From: Pantoea sp. At-9b
GTDB lineage: Bacteria; Pseudomonadota; Gammaproteobacteria; Enterobacterales; Enterobacteriaceae
Reading direction: 5' to 3'
Length of the DNA: 64,000 bases
Assembly (NCBI RefSeq): GCF_000175935.2
Contig: NC_014837.1
Location: 1,426,001-1,490,000 of the forward strand
Shown here: positions 26,909 to 36,482 of the stretch, piece by piece
Numbering within the stretch: the first letter of the stretch is position 1
Layout of the letters: the number at the start of each line of letters is the position of its first letter
Made by a program: the position numbers and the translations under genes
The notes under the pieces: model-generated
Databases searched by the model: none
Seen by the model: the letters and a program-made list of their open reading frames with translations, nothing else
Told to the model about the DNA's origin: nothing

Positions 26909-27622
26909 TCAGGCTCCCCGCTCAAAACGCGTGGTGCGCGATTCAATACGGCGCAACACCGCCTGACTGAACAGCGTGATAATCAGATAGATGGCCGCAG
27001 CAACCAGATACCAGGTAAACGGCTCTTGGGTACGGGTGGCGATGCTTTTGGTTTGCAGCATCAGATCATTAACGCTAATCAGTGACACCAGCGCGGTATC
27101 TTTCAACAGCACCAGCCACTGATTGCCGAGGCCAGGTAACGCATGACGCCACATCTGCGGCATGATCAGACGGAAGAAAATCGCGGACTTCTTCATCCCC
27201 AGCGCCTGACCGGATTCCCATTGGCCCACCGGCACTGCTTTTAACGCGCCGCGCAGGGTTTGTGAGGCGTAGGCGGAGTAGAGCATCGCCAGCGCAATCA
27301 CGCCGCACAGGAACGGGCTGACGTCGAAGTTCTCGATCTGCACCTGGACTGGAATGCTGAACAGGCCGAGATTGATATGGAAGCCATCGGATAGCGTCAG
27401 CAGCAACTGCGAAGCACCGAAGTAGATAAACAGCACCACGAGGATTTCCGGCAGGCCACGGATTAGCGTCACCAGTCCGGTGCCGACCCAGGCCAGCGGC
27501 TGCCAGCGCACCGATTCCCAGCCAGCAAAAATCATCGCCAGCGCAAGGCCGGCGATCAGTGCACAAACGGCAAGGCCGACGGTCATACCGGCGGCGCTTG
27601 CGAGTGGAATCATTTCATTCAT
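26909..27622 (-). CDS. artQ: Arginine ABC transporter permease ArtQ
   Basis: Second channel subunit, 237 residues (E. coli 238). It opens with [23 protein letters not shown], has about five membrane segments and the EAA loop [21 protein letters not shown] at about 120-141, and closes with [11 protein letters not shown]. It follows artI by six bases and precedes artM by one. Confidence 0.95.
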   Translation of the reverse strand: MNEMIPLASAAGMTVGLAVCALIAGLALAMIFAGWESVRWQPLAWVGTGLVTLIRGLPEILVVLFIYFGASQLLLTLSDGFHINLGLFSIPVQVQIENFDVSPFLCGVIALAMLYSAYASQTLRGALKAVPVGQWESGQALGMKKSAIFFRLIMPQMWRHALPGLGNQWLVLLKDTALVSLISVNDLMLQTKSIATRTQEPFTWYLVAAAIYLIITLFSQAVLRRIESRTTRFERGA

Positions 27623-27628
27623 CAGAAA

Positions 27629-28360
27629 TTACTGCTGAAACCATTTGTTGTAGATGGTTTTGTAAGTACCGTCGGCTTTCACTTTATCCAGCGCGGCGTT
27701 GAATTTTTCCTGCAATTCGGTGTTACCCATGCGCACGGCGATGCCGAGACCGGTGCCGAAGTAGGCTTTGTCGGTCACTTTGTCACCCAGGGCGGCCAGG
27801 TTCGGGTTCTGTTTCAGCCACTCGTTAACCACGGCGGTGTCACCGAACACGGCATCAATGCGGCCATTTTTCAGGTCGAGGATAGCGTTCTGATAGCTGT
27901 CATACGGCACCACGGTGATGTCGCTGTGCTTGTCAGACAGGTATTTTTGGTGAGTGGTGCCGTTCTGTACGCCGACACGCTTGCCTTTCAGCGCCGCGAC
28001 ATCCGCCAGTTTGCCTTTCTGCGCGATAAAGATCGCCGAGTTATCGTAGTAAGGCTTGGTGAACAGGACCTGTTTTTCACGCTCTGGTGTGATATCCATT
28101 CCGGCCATCACCGCGTCGAAACGGCGGAATTTCAGGCTCGGGATCAGGCTGTCAAACGCCTGATTGGTGAAGGTACAGGTCGCATCGATCTCTTTACACA
28201 ATGCATTGGCCAGATCGACATCAAAGCCCTGAATTTTGTTGTCAGAATCGACGAATTCAAACGGAGGATAAGAAGCCTCGGTCGCGAAACGCAGGGTCTG
28301 TGCAGCAGAAGCGCTCAGACTCAGACCAGCAAGCAGTGCAGCAAGTACGACTTTTTTCAT
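27629..28360 (-). CDS. artI: Arginine ABC transporter, periplasmic binding protein ArtI
   Basis: Second periplasmic amino acid receptor of the Art system, 243 residues, clearly a paralogue of ArtJ (same FDSLIPSLKFRRFDAV core and GTTHQKYL). The signal peptide ends near residue 19 (SASA). The ATG at 28360 has AGGA eight bases upstream and matches the E. coli start; an ATG three codons earlier lacks spacing. In E. coli the ArtI ligand is less certain than that of ArtJ. Encoded inside artPIQM, 15 bases after artP. Confidence 0.94.
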   Translation of the reverse strand: MKKVVLAALLAGLSLSASAAQTLRFATEASYPPFEFVDSDNKIQGFDVDLANALCKEIDATCTFTNQAFDSLIPSLKFRRFDAVMAGMDITPEREKQVLFTKPYYDNSAIFIAQKGKLADVAALKGKRVGVQNGTTHQKYLSDKHSDITVVPYDSYQNAILDLKNGRIDAVFGDTAVVNEWLKQNPNLAALGDKVTDKAYFGTGLGIAVRMGNTELQEKFNAALDKVKADGTYKTIYNKWFQQ

Positions 28361-28375
28361 TAGAGACATCCTGAC

Positions 28376-29104
28376 TTAGTGCGAAAGATAGTGAGCAAAC
28401 GCCTCGGTTTGCGGCTGTGTAAAGTGGCTGGCGTCGCCCTGTTCCACAATGTGACCGTTTTCCATGTACACCACCCGGCTGGCGGTCTTGCGTGCGACTT
28501 CCACTTCATGGGTAACGATCACCTGGGTAATCTGCGTCTGCGCCAGTTCATTGATAATACTGACAATCTGCGCGGTAATTTCCGGATCGAGCGCGGCGGT
28601 CGGTTCGTCGAATAACAACACCTGCGGTTCCATCATCAGCGCACGGGCAATCGCCACACGCTGTTGCTGACCACCGGAGAGATGCAGCGGGAAACGTTCG
28701 GCATAAGGGGTCAGACGCAGACGATCCAGCAATTTTTCGGCACGGGCACGGGCCTGATCTTTGCTTAAACCCAGCACACGGCAGGGGGCTTCGATCAGGT
28801 TTTGCAGTACCGTCAGATGCGGCCACAGGTTGTATTGCTGGAACACCATCCCCACGTTTTGACGCAATTCACGGATCGCGCTGTCAGACGGTGTTTTGCT
28901 GAAGTCGAAATGATTGCCAGCGATCTGCAAACTGCCAGAACGCGGTTGCTCCAGCAGATTGAGCACGCGCAGGAGCGAACTTTTCCCCGCGCCGCTCGGA
29001 CCGAGCAACACCAGCGTCTCGCCCTGTGGGCAGGCCAGGTTGATATCGAACAGCGCCTGGTGGGCACCGTAAAAACAGTTAATGCCGGTTAGTTGAATAC
29101 TCAT
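28376..29104 (-). CDS. artP: Arginine ABC transporter ATPase ArtP
   Basis: ATPase of the arginine importer, 242 residues as in E. coli. Walker [10 protein letters not shown] at about 34-42, Q-loop [10 protein letters not shown], signature LSGGQQQRV, Walker [14 protein letters not shown] and switch VTHEVEVAR. The ATG at 29104 fits the family start ([20 protein letters not shown]); the frame stays open further upstream, but residues there show no similarity. First gene of artPIQM. Confidence 0.95.
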   Translation of the reverse strand: MSIQLTGINCFYGAHQALFDINLACPQGETLVLLGPSGAGKSSLLRVLNLLEQPRSGSLQIAGNHFDFSKTPSDSAIRELRQNVGMVFQQYNLWPHLTVLQNLIEAPCRVLGLSKDQARARAEKLLDRLRLTPYAERFPLHLSGGQQQRVAIARALMMEPQVLLFDEPTAALDPEITAQIVSIINELAQTQITQVIVTHEVEVARKTASRVVYMENGHIVEQGDASHFTQPQTEAFAHYLSH

Positions 29105-29130
29105 GCGCAATAAATGAATAGCAATTGATG
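29092..29130 (-). promoter_or_regulatory. Candidate paired ARG boxes at the artP start
   Basis: Two sequences with the TGAAT half of the ARG consensus, 29092-29109 and 29113-29130 (AATGAATAGCAATTGATG), are 3 bp apart. Each departs from the consensus in its second half. They cover the artP start codon and leader. ArgR control of artPIQM is known in E. coli, which supports the reading, but the match is weaker than at artJ. Confidence 0.5.
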
Positions 29131-29251
29131 CCGCGAATCTTAACGTCACCAGAATAGTTATGCAATTGAGGTGGGTTAAAATTTATTAAACAGCAGTTAA
29201 AGGTAAAAAGCGTAGCACAATATCTCGACATCGCGGTGCAGCAGACAAAAA

Positions 29252-29310
29252 GCGCGATAAATCGCGCCGCTACAACCGGTACATTTTGTAGCGGCGTGAT
29301 TTATCACGCC
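29252..29310. repeat. REP-like pair between artP and ybjP
   Basis: One unit on the minus strand (29252-29273) and one on the plus strand (29288-29310) face each other over 14 bases. The unit is GTAGCGGCG, then C or T, then GATTTATC with a G+C-rich end, itself a hairpin. Together they form a 59-base inverted repeat after the ybjP stop. Same family as 39759-39830. Confidence 0.85.
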
Positions 29311-29320
29311 AGACAGGTAA

Positions 29321-29857
29321 TTAACGCTCCTCCAGCAACTGGTTCAGCGAACCGCCACCCGGATGCGGCCAGTTACCCACATAGCGCACATCATCCACCA
29401 CCCAGCAACTGCCTTCGCGGATCATCAGCACTTCGTCCTGCCACTGCTTATCGCCCCGCGTCAAATCAACACGGAGCGGGATATTGCGGGCATCCCGATT
29501 GGGGATGGAGGAGGCGCTGGCGACCTCGGCGGAAGTGGGGCCTTGTGCCAGGCTGGAGAACAGATCGCCATTGCGCCAGTCGCCAGGCTTATTGCTCAGC
29601 CCATTGGCCTGCACCAGCTTTTGATACAGCTGGTCGCTCAGATAAGGGCGATATTTCGCCAGCAGCGCATTGTCCGGTAAACCCTGGGTCGGTTGACTGA
29701 CGCGTAAGTCGTAGAATTGCTGTGCCACGCTATCCGGGCCACCCTCGACACAGGCTGCCATACGGGGGCCATTATCCTTAATTACCGGCTCAACGGTGGT
29801 ACAGGCACTGAGCAGGAGAGCAGCGGGAACAACTAGCGCAAAAGCATTGTTTCTCAT
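29321..29857 (-). CDS. ybjP: Lipoprotein YbjP
   Basis: A 178-residue predicted lipoprotein (E. coli YbjP 171, DUF3828-like). The signal sequence ends in LLSACTT with Cys at 19. Strongly conserved are CVEGGPDSVAQQFYD and SIPNRDARNIPLRVDL, and DEVLMI.EG.CWV.DDVRY near the end. The ATG at 29857 has AAGGAA upstream; the open frame before it would add 76 residues without a signal sequence and is rejected. Divergent from amiD over a 98-base spacer. Function unknown. Confidence 0.9.
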   Translation of the reverse strand: MRNNAFALVVPAALLLSACTTVEPVIKDNGPRMAACVEGGPDSVAQQFYDLRVSQPTQGLPDNALLAKYRPYLSDQLYQKLVQANGLSNKPGDWRNGDLFSSLAQGPTSAEVASASSIPNRDARNIPLRVDLTRGDKQWQDEVLMIREGSCWVVDDVRYVGNWPHPGGGSLNQLLEER

Positions 29858-29955
29858 CTCGATTTCCTTATTGTTCACTGGCAAAGCGGCATAATTAGCA
29901 TAGAGTATAGCGTTGGTTTGCAACGCGACGTGCGCTAACGGATGAGGAGCAAGGA

Positions 29956-30792
29956 ATGTTGATGAGGCTGACAGGCGGCGGGATGCTGCTGGCGATGTTA
30001 ATCCTGAGCGGTTGCCAGTCCGCGATTGAGGCACGCCCCGGCTATTGGGTTGATACTTCACACCCGGCACAGGGCGCACGGCCACGCATTAAAGTGGTGG
30101 TGATCCATTACACCGCCGAAGATCTCCCTTCCTCGCTGGCGACGCTGACCGATCGTGAGGTCAGCGCGCATTACCTGATCCCGGCACAGCCCGCACAACG
30201 CAGCGGCAACGGGGTAATCTGGCAACTGGTGCCAGAGCGTGAGCTGGCCTGGCACGCCGGGCCGAGTTTCTGGCGTGGTGCCACCCGTATCAACGACACC
30301 TCAGTGGGCATTGAACTGGTGAACAGCGGTTATCAACGTACCTTGACTGGGCTGCGCTGGCAGCCGTTCAGCCCGGCACAAATCACCGTGCTGGAAGCCT
30401 TAGTTAAAGACATCACCCAGCGCTACGGCATTCCGCCGGAAAATGTGGTGGGACACAGTGATATCGCCCCCCAGCGCAAACAGGATCCGGGGCCACTGTT
30501 CCCGTGGCAGCAATTGGCACAACAGGGGCTGGGTGCCTGGCCCGCTACGGCCACCGTGCAGCGTTACCTTGGCGATCAGGCCAGCGATGCTCCCGTTGAT
30601 CAAGCTGAACTGCTGGATGCGCTGCAACGCTATGGTTATGACGTGACAGCCGCCACCACGCCGCTGATGCAGCGGAAGGTGATTGCGGCGTTTCAGATGC
30701 ATTTCAGGCCACGGGATTACCGTGGCCTGGCCGATGCCGAGACGCTGGCGATTGCCCGTGCGTTGCTGGCGAAGTATGGTGCGGCGCAGTAA
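29956..30792 (+). CDS. amiD: N-acetylmuramoyl-L-alanine amidase AmiD
   Basis: Outer-membrane-anchored zinc amidase that cuts the bond between MurNAc (or anhydro-MurNAc) and L-Ala. The 278 residues (E. coli 276) start with a lipoprotein signal and lipobox LSGC (Cys20). The Amidase_2 domain shows VVIHYTAEDL (zinc His), ELAWHAG, GIELVNSG and HSDIAPQRKQDPGPLFPW with the second His and Asp. The last 70 residues are the peptidoglycan-binding-like helical domain (LLDALQRYGYDV). Two ATGs six bases apart (29956 and 29962) each have a good ribosome site, so the start is uncertain by two codons. Confidence 0.94.
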   Translation: MLMRLTGGGMLLAMLILSGCQSAIEARPGYWVDTSHPAQGARPRIKVVVIHYTAEDLPSSLATLTDREVSAHYLIPAQPAQRSGNGVIWQLVPERELAWHAGPSFWRGATRINDTSVGIELVNSGYQRTLTGLRWQPFSPAQITVLEALVKDITQRYGIPPENVVGHSDIAPQRKQDPGPLFPWQQLAQQGLGAWPATATVQRYLGDQASDAPVDQAELLDALQRYGYDVTAATTPLMQRKVIAAFQMHFRPRDYRGLADAETLAIARALLAKYGAAQ

Positions 30793-30801
30793 CCCCGCGC
30801 G

Positions 30802-31806
30802 TTAAGCCTGTTGCAGGAAGGCCTGCCAGTGTGCAACCAGTTGGGCGAGATCGTCGCGGCTGACATCCAGATGGGTCACGATGCGCGTCACCGGGCCAAC
30901 GCTAATCAGCACATCACGCGCCTGAAGCCAGGCTTTTAACCCTTCAACCTGTTGCGGCGGAACCTGCACAAACAACATATTGGTCTGCTGGCTGACCACG
31001 GTCACCCCCAACGCCTGTAACTGCTCGCCCAGCCAGGCGGCGTTGTCGTGATCGTCCTGCAAGCGCGCCACATGGTGTTGCAACGCATACAGTCCCGCCG
31101 CCGCCAGAATCCCGGCCTGGCGCATGCCGCCGCCGGTCATTTTGCGCCAGCGACGCGCGCGTTCGATATACGCGGCATCACCACACAATAACGACCCCAC
31201 CGGCGTGCCTAAGCCTTTAGACAGGCAGATAGTCAGGGTGTCGCAGTAACGGGCAATCCCTTCCAGCGTGGTATTTTGCGCCACCACGGCATTAAAGATA
31301 CGCGCGCCATCAATATGCAATGCCAACTGATGTTGACGCGTAAACTGATAGGCCTCGGCCAGATAACTCAGTGGCAACACTTTGCCGTGATGGGTGTTTT
31401 CCAGGCTGAGTAAACGGGTGCGGGCAAAATGGATATCGTCTGGCTTAATGGCGGCGGCGACATCAGCCAGCGGCAGCGTACCGTCTTCAGCCGCCAGAAT
31501 GGGTTGTGGCTGAATGCTGCCCAGTACCGCAGCACCACCGGCTTCGTATTTGTAGTTATGCGCCTGTTGCCCGACGATATACTCTTCGCCGCGCTGGCAG
31601 TGGCTCAGCAGCGCCACCAGGTTCGCCTGTGTACCGGTAGGGAAAAATAACGCCGCTTCTTTTCCGCTCAGTCGGGCGGCTTCAGCTTCCAGCGCATTGA
31701 CGGTGGGATCGTCACGGTAAACATCATCGCCGGTTTCGGCAGCCATCATGGCATCGAGCATGGCGGAACTTGGGCGGGTTACGGTATCACTGCGTAAATC
31801 GATCAC
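30802..31806 (-). CDS. ltaE: Low-specificity L-threonine aldolase LtaE
   Basis: PLP enzyme that cleaves L-threonine and L-allo-threonine to glycine and acetaldehyde. The 334 residues (E. coli 333) open with MIDLRSDTVTRP, the PLP-lysine is Lys197 in LSKGLGTPVGS, and the ring-contacting Asp lies in HIDGAR (166-169). GGAGAG precedes the ATG. It is downstream of poxB on the same strand after 70 bases, as in E. coli. Confidence 0.96.
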   Translation of the reverse strand: MIDLRSDTVTRPSSAMLDAMMAAETGDDVYRDDPTVNALEAEAARLSGKEAALFFPTGTQANLVALLSHCQRGEEYIVGQQAHNYKYEAGGAAVLGSIQPQPILAAEDGTLPLADVAAAIKPDDIHFARTRLLSLENTHHGKVLPLSYLAEAYQFTRQHQLALHIDGARIFNAVVAQNTTLEGIARYCDTLTICLSKGLGTPVGSLLCGDAAYIERARRWRKMTGGGMRQAGILAAAGLYALQHHVARLQDDHDNAAWLGEQLQALGVTVVSQQTNMLFVQVPPQQVEGLKAWLQARDVLISVGPVTRIVTHLDVSRDDLAQLVAHWQAFLQQA

Positions 31807-31876
31807 GTCGCTCTCCTGAAAGAAAAAGCGGGCTGAGTGCCCGCCTGAAATGTTTGGTTGGTCTGCTGAAACCGTT

Positions 31877-33598
31877 TTACCTCAGCCAGTTGGTTTTCGC
31901 CAGTTCCACGACTTCATCGCCACGACCATTCAGAATCGCCCGCAGCATATACAGACTGAAACCTTTGGCCTGTTCCAGTTTGATCTGTGGCGGGATTGCC
32001 AACTCTTCTTTGGCGGTGATCACATCCAGCAGTACCGGGCCATCATGGGCGAAGGCTTCCTCCAGCGCGCTGTCCAGCGCCGAGGCTTTCTCCACCCGAA
32101 TCCCTTTGATGCCGCAGGCGGTGGCGATGGCGGCGAAATCGGGGTTTTCCAGCTCGGTGCCATCGGTGAGGTAGCCGCCAGCCTTCATCTCCATCGCCAC
32201 AAATCCCAGCACGCTGTTGTTGAAGATCACCAGCTTCACCGGCAGCTTCAGTTGCGCCACGGAAATAAAATCGCCCATCAGCATGCTGAATCCGCCATCG
32301 CCACACAACGCCACCACCTGACGGTCACGGTTGATCGCCTGTGCGCCTAATGCCTGTGGCATGGCGTTAGCCATCGAACCGTGATTAAAGGAACCGAGCA
32401 GTCGCCGTTGGCCGTTCATTTTCAGGTAGCGTGCGGCCCATACGGTCGGGGTGCCAACATCACAGGTGAAGATGGCATCCTCAGCGGCAAAATGACTGAT
32501 TTGCTGCGCCAGATACTGCGGATGAATGGCCTGCTTGTCATTGGCCGTTGCCAACTCATCTAACCCTTTACGCGCATCGGCATAGTGTTCCAACGCGTGG
32601 TCAAGGTGTTGGCGATCGCTTTTGCTGGTGAGCTGTGGCTGCAACGCCGCCAGGGTGGCTTTGATATCGCCCACTAACGCCATATCCACGTGGCTGTGCG
32701 CGCCCAGGCTGGCGGGGTTGATATCGATCTGAATGATGGTGGCTTCTGCCGGATAGAAGGGACGGTAGGGGAATTGCGTGCCAAGCAGCACCAGGGTGTC
32801 GGCGTTCATCATCGCCTGAAAGCCGGATGAGAAGCCAATCAGGCCGGTCATTCCTACGTCATAAGGGTTGTCATACTCGATATGTTCTTTGCCGCGCATG
32901 GCGTGCACCACCGGGGCTTTGAGCGTCTCAGCCAATTTGACAACTTCAGCATGCGCCCCGGCACAGCCGCTGCCGCACATCAGGGTGATATTTTTAGCGC
33001 CATTCAAGGTTAACGCCAGCCGGGCGATTTCACTGGCTGACGGCACCACCTGCGGCAATTGCGGCGGATACCAATCGGCGCGCGCGCCTTCCGGTGCGGG
33101 CTTCAGCGCCACATCGCCGGGCAAAACCACCACCGAAACGCCACGGTTGAGAATGGCTTTGCGCATCGCGATCCCCAGTACCTGCGGCAGTTGCTCGGGG
33201 TTGGACACCAATTCGCAATAGTGGCTGCATTCGCGGAATAATTCCTGCGGATGGGTTTCCTGGAAATAACCGCTGCCGATTTCACTGGAGGGAATATGGG
33301 CGGCAATCGCTAACACCGGTACGTGATTGCGGTGGCAGTCAAACAGGCCGTTGATCAGGTGAAGGTTACCCGGCCCGCAGGAACCGGCGCATACCGCCAG
33401 CTGCCCGGTGATCTGTGCTTCAGCACCCGCGGCAAAAGCGGCGACTTCCTCGTGGCGGGTTGGCATCCACTGGATGGTACCCATGCGGTTAAGGCTGTCG
33501 TTTAGCCCATTCAGGGAATCGCCGGTCACGCCCCAGATGCGTTTCACACCGGCGTTTTCCAGCGTTTTTGCCAGCAGCGCTGCAACAGTTTGCTTCAT
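31877..33598 (-). CDS. poxB: Pyruvate dehydrogenase (quinone) PoxB
   Basis: Peripheral membrane flavoenzyme that decarboxylates pyruvate to acetate and CO2 and feeds electrons to ubiquinone; a stationary-phase enzyme in E. coli. The 573 residues (E. coli 572) show the ThDP catalytic Glu in [11 protein letters not shown], the FAD middle domain, the ThDP motif [13 protein letters not shown] and the C-terminal lipid-binding, autoinhibitory tail ([15 protein letters not shown]). The ATG at 33598 has AAGGAG upstream; the TTG one codon earlier is less likely. E. coli hcr-hcp, which precede poxB, are missing; lysO comes next. Confidence 0.96.
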   Translation of the reverse strand: MKQTVAALLAKTLENAGVKRIWGVTGDSLNGLNDSLNRMGTIQWMPTRHEEVAAFAAGAEAQITGQLAVCAGSCGPGNLHLINGLFDCHRNHVPVLAIAAHIPSSEIGSGYFQETHPQELFRECSHYCELVSNPEQLPQVLGIAMRKAILNRGVSVVVLPGDVALKPAPEGARADWYPPQLPQVVPSASEIARLALTLNGAKNITLMCGSGCAGAHAEVVKLAETLKAPVVHAMRGKEHIEYDNPYDVGMTGLIGFSSGFQAMMNADTLVLLGTQFPYRPFYPAEATIIQIDINPASLGAHSHVDMALVGDIKATLAALQPQLTSKSDRQHLDHALEHYADARKGLDELATANDKQAIHPQYLAQQISHFAAEDAIFTCDVGTPTVWAARYLKMNGQRRLLGSFNHGSMANAMPQALGAQAINRDRQVVALCGDGGFSMLMGDFISVAQLKLPVKLVIFNNSVLGFVAMEMKAGGYLTDGTELENPDFAAIATACGIKGIRVEKASALDSALEEAFAHDGPVLLDVITAKEELAIPPQIKLEQAKGFSLYMLRAILNGRGDEVVELAKTNWLR

Positions 33599-33691
33599 CA
33601 AACACTCCTTTCCGGGAAAATACGGTCAGTCAGAAGCGTAGACGATGCGCAGCGCGCGCAGCCGTGAAAAAATGCGCTGCGTCCTCTGGGG

Positions 33692-34594
33692 TCAGGCGGA
33701 GAACAGGGCGATCAGAATCGGGGCCAGCAGGCTCATGATAAAACCGTGCACAATAGCCGCCGGGACAATCTCCATTCCGCCTGCACGTTGCAGGATCGGT
33801 AAGGTGAAATCCATCGAGGTGGCACCGCTCAGCCCCAACGCAGTGCAGCGATGACGCATGACCAGCAGCGGGATCAACATGATGGCGAATAATTCACGCA
33901 GCAGATCATTGAAGAATGCCGCGCTGCCCATCACCGGGCCGAACGCTTCGGTCATCAGAATGCCGGAGAGTGAATACCAGCCGAAACCGCTTGCCAGCGC
34001 CAGCCCGGTTTTCAGCGGCAGGCCGAGCAACGTGGCGGCCAGTGCGCCGCCACACAACGCGCTGACCAACGATACCGCCGCCACCAACAGACCACGGCGA
34101 TTAAGAATGATCTGCCGCAACGTCATGCCGCTGCCACGCAGCTGAATGCCCACCAGAAACAGCATCAGAATCAAGGCGTACTCGCTGGCGGTGCTGGCAT
34201 GACGTAGCGGCGTGGCGTGGGTTAATCCCAGCAGAAATCCTGCGGCGACGGTGACGCACAGTTTTACTGACTCCAGCGCCATATGCCAACGTGACGGCAG
34301 CGTCTGTGGACGATGGTTATGCTGCCACGGATAGCGTTTCTCCAGCAGCCACAGCGCACCCAGCGAGCAGGCGAGGATGCACAGCATGCTGATCAAGGCG
34401 GTATGGAAGATGGTCAGCAGATTGCTGCCGAGATTGTCGAGAAACGCCAGGCTGATGCCCATAAAAAACAGGATCAGGTAAACAATGTAGCCGAGCGACC
34501 GATTGGCGATTTTCAGCAGGCGCGGACTTTGCCGTGGCAGCAACCAACCGAGCATCAGTGGCAGCAGAATAATGATCAATCCGGTGTACATCAT
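33692..34594 (-). CDS. lysO: L-lysine exporter LysO (YbjE)
   Basis: Inner-membrane exporter of L-lysine (and its toxic analogue thialysine), 300 residues with about eight hydrophobic segments (DUF340 family). Signature stretches match E. coli LysO: YLILFFMGISLAFLDNL, FLVGIQLRGSGMTLRQI, SGFGWYSLSGILMTEAFGP and SAAFFNDLLRE. Two adjacent ATGs can start it (34594 or 34591); AGGGA is 8 bases from the first. The open frame further upstream overlaps the divergent ybjD leader and is unlikely to be coding. Confidence 0.93.
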   Translation of the reverse strand: MMYTGLIIILLPLMLGWLLPRQSPRLLKIANRSLGYIVYLILFFMGISLAFLDNLGSNLLTIFHTALISMLCILACSLGALWLLEKRYPWQHNHRPQTLPSRWHMALESVKLCVTVAAGFLLGLTHATPLRHASTASEYALILMLFLVGIQLRGSGMTLRQIILNRRGLLVAAVSLVSALCGGALAATLLGLPLKTGLALASGFGWYSLSGILMTEAFGPVMGSAAFFNDLLRELFAIMLIPLLVMRHRCTALGLSGATSMDFTLPILQRAGGMEIVPAAIVHGFIMSLLAPILIALFSA

Positions 34595-34727
34595 GTGATT
34601 CGTCCCTGAAAAAAGAGGCGTCACGCTAACGAAAAATACCTGAAGTGTAAACCTTTTCCCGGTGAGACGGCTTGACCAATGCCACAAGGCGAACCATGCT
34701 CAGGCAAAGAACAGGATGGACGCTACG

Positions 34728-36368
34728 ATGATTCTGGAACATATCGATATTCATGGTTTTCGCGGCATTAACCGGCTGGCCTTACCCTTGACCGCGACCA
34801 ATCTGTTGATTGGTGAAAATGCCTGGGGGAAATCGAGTCTGCTTGATGCGTTAACGCTGTTGCTGGCTCCCGCGACGGAATCCTATCTGTTTACCGAACA
34901 TGACTTCCACTTCCCGCCGGGTGAGCTTGAGGCCCGCACCCATCAGTTGCAGCTGGTGTTTCGCTTTCGTGCCGAGAGCCACGATGATGAACCGGTGCTA
35001 CAGCCGTTCTGGCAGCATGATAATGACGGACGCTATCTCTGTTTCAGCGCACGCGGTAAACGTCAGGAACAACAGGTGAAAACCACTCATCGGTTTATTG
35101 ATGCGCGTGGCGATGTGTTGCCGCTGGCAGGTACTGCGCAGGCGTTGGCCCATATCAGAACCTTCTACCCGGTGTTGCGCGTGCGTGATGCCCGCTTTAG
35201 TCGTCGAGCGCGCCAGGGGGAGAACGACCCGGCACTGCGTGCCAGTACCCTCAGCGAGCTGGCGCTGGAGGTCGATAAGCTGACGCGCGATCTGGTGTCA
35301 CGACCACAAATGCTGAGCGACGAACTGCTGCGGCAGGGGCTGCATACCATGCAGCAACTGCTGGAGCATTATTTTCTGGTGCAGCACCCGGGGGGGAGCA
35401 TGGCGCGCGTGGCACCGGAAGTGCGTCACGGCGGCGAAGGCTGGCGTTCACTCGATAAACTCAACCAGCTGATCGCCGGGACAGAATCACGTAGTCGTCA
35501 GGTGATTCTGCTACGCATGTTCTCGTTGTTGATTCAGGCGCACGGCAACGCCGCGTTGCCGGTCGGTGCGCGTCCGATGTTGCTGGTTGAGGACCCGGAA
35601 ACACGTCTGCATCCGATTATGCTGGCGGTGGCGTGGAACTTGCTGGATCTGATGCCGGTGCAAAAAATTGCCACCACCAATTCGGGTGAACTGTTGTCGC
35701 AGGTGCCGCTGGAAAGTGTTTGTCGTCTGGTACGTGAACCGACACGCGTGGCGGCCTGGCGCATTGGCCCGGAAGGGCTGAGTGCAGAGGAGAGTCGGCG
35801 CATTGGTTTCCACATTCGCGTTAATCGTCCGTCGGCCCTGTTTGCACGTTGCTGGTTGTTGGTGGAGGGAGAGACGGAGGTGTGGATCATCAATGAACTG
35901 GCGCGTCAGCGCGGCTACCACTTCGCGGCTGAAGGGGTGAAGGTGATTGAATTTGCCCAGTCCGGCCTGAAACCGTTGTTGAAATTTGCCCGCCGTATGG
36001 GGATCGCCTGGCACGTGCTGACCGATGGCGATGATGCCGGGAAAAAATATGCGGCGACCACCCGCAGCCAGTTACTCCCACACGAGCATGATGTCGATCA
36101 CCTGACGATGTTGCCGGCACTGGATATCGAGAACTTCTTTTACAAGCATGGGTTTAGTGACGTTTATCATCAGACAGCGCACCTGCCGTTAAACGTGCCG
36201 ATGAACGCCCGGCGTATTATCACCAAAGCGATACATCACAGTTCCAAACCGGAACTGGCGATTGCGGTAGCGCTGGCAGCGGCTGAGCGTGGGCCTGAGT
36301 CGATTCCGCCTTTGCTGGATGCGTTATTTTCACGCGTGATGTGGCTGGCACATGGCAAGGCGGATTGA
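34728..36368 (+). CDS. ybjD: OLD-family ATPase/TOPRIM nuclease-like protein YbjD
   Basis: A 546-residue OLD-like protein (E. coli YbjD 552): ABC-type ATPase fused to a TOPRIM domain. Walker A is GENAWGKSS (29-37), the ABC Walker B region is LLVEDPETRLHP (285-296), and the TOPRIM domain has LLVEGETE with Glu380 and DGDDAGKKY with acidic metal ligands. OLD proteins are DNA nucleases, some in phage defence, but YbjD itself is a conserved chromosomal gene of unsettled role. The ATG at 34728 aligns with the E. coli start (MILEHIDI.GFRGIN). Divergent from lysO; ends at the hairpin 36416-36448. Confidence 0.9.
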   Translation: MILEHIDIHGFRGINRLALPLTATNLLIGENAWGKSSLLDALTLLLAPATESYLFTEHDFHFPPGELEARTHQLQLVFRFRAESHDDEPVLQPFWQHDNDGRYLCFSARGKRQEQQVKTTHRFIDARGDVLPLAGTAQALAHIRTFYPVLRVRDARFSRRARQGENDPALRASTLSELALEVDKLTRDLVSRPQMLSDELLRQGLHTMQQLLEHYFLVQHPGGSMARVAPEVRHGGEGWRSLDKLNQLIAGTESRSRQVILLRMFSLLIQAHGNAALPVGARPMLLVEDPETRLHPIMLAVAWNLLDLMPVQKIATTNSGELLSQVPLESVCRLVREPTRVAAWRIGPEGLSAEESRRIGFHIRVNRPSALFARCWLLVEGETEVWIINELARQRGYHFAAEGVKVIEFAQSGLKPLLKFARRMGIAWHVLTDGDDAGKKYAATTRSQLLPHEHDVDHLTMLPALDIENFFYKHGFSDVYHQTAHLPLNVPMNARRIITKAIHHSSKPELAIAVALAAAERGPESIPPLLDALFSRVMWLAHGKAD

Positions 36369-36415
36369 TTTCACGGGGAAATCTCGCTACATCGGGACGT
36401 AAAATTCTCAAAAGA

Positions 36416-36448
36416 AAAATGCCAGCATCACTGGCTGGCATTTTTTTT
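36416..36448. terminator. Terminator between ybjD and cspD
   Basis: AAAATGCCAGC / GCTGGCATTTT, eleven pairs over seven bases, with eight T after it and an A-rich lead-in. It can end ybjD on the plus strand and, through its A-tract, may also serve cspD on the minus strand. Confidence 0.85.
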
Positions 36449-36482
36449 CGGGAGTGGTCAGAATGGAGGAAGTGGCGCAGGT

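Noticed and set aside
29321..30085. Longer ybjP frame with 76 extra N-terminal residues
   Set aside because: It would bury the lipoprotein signal inside the protein and overlap the start of amiD.
34728..36368. ybjD as part of a Gabija-like defence island
   Set aside because: No GajB-type helicase, methylase or other defence gene is adjacent, and both neighbours (lysO, cspD) are the E. coli ones.
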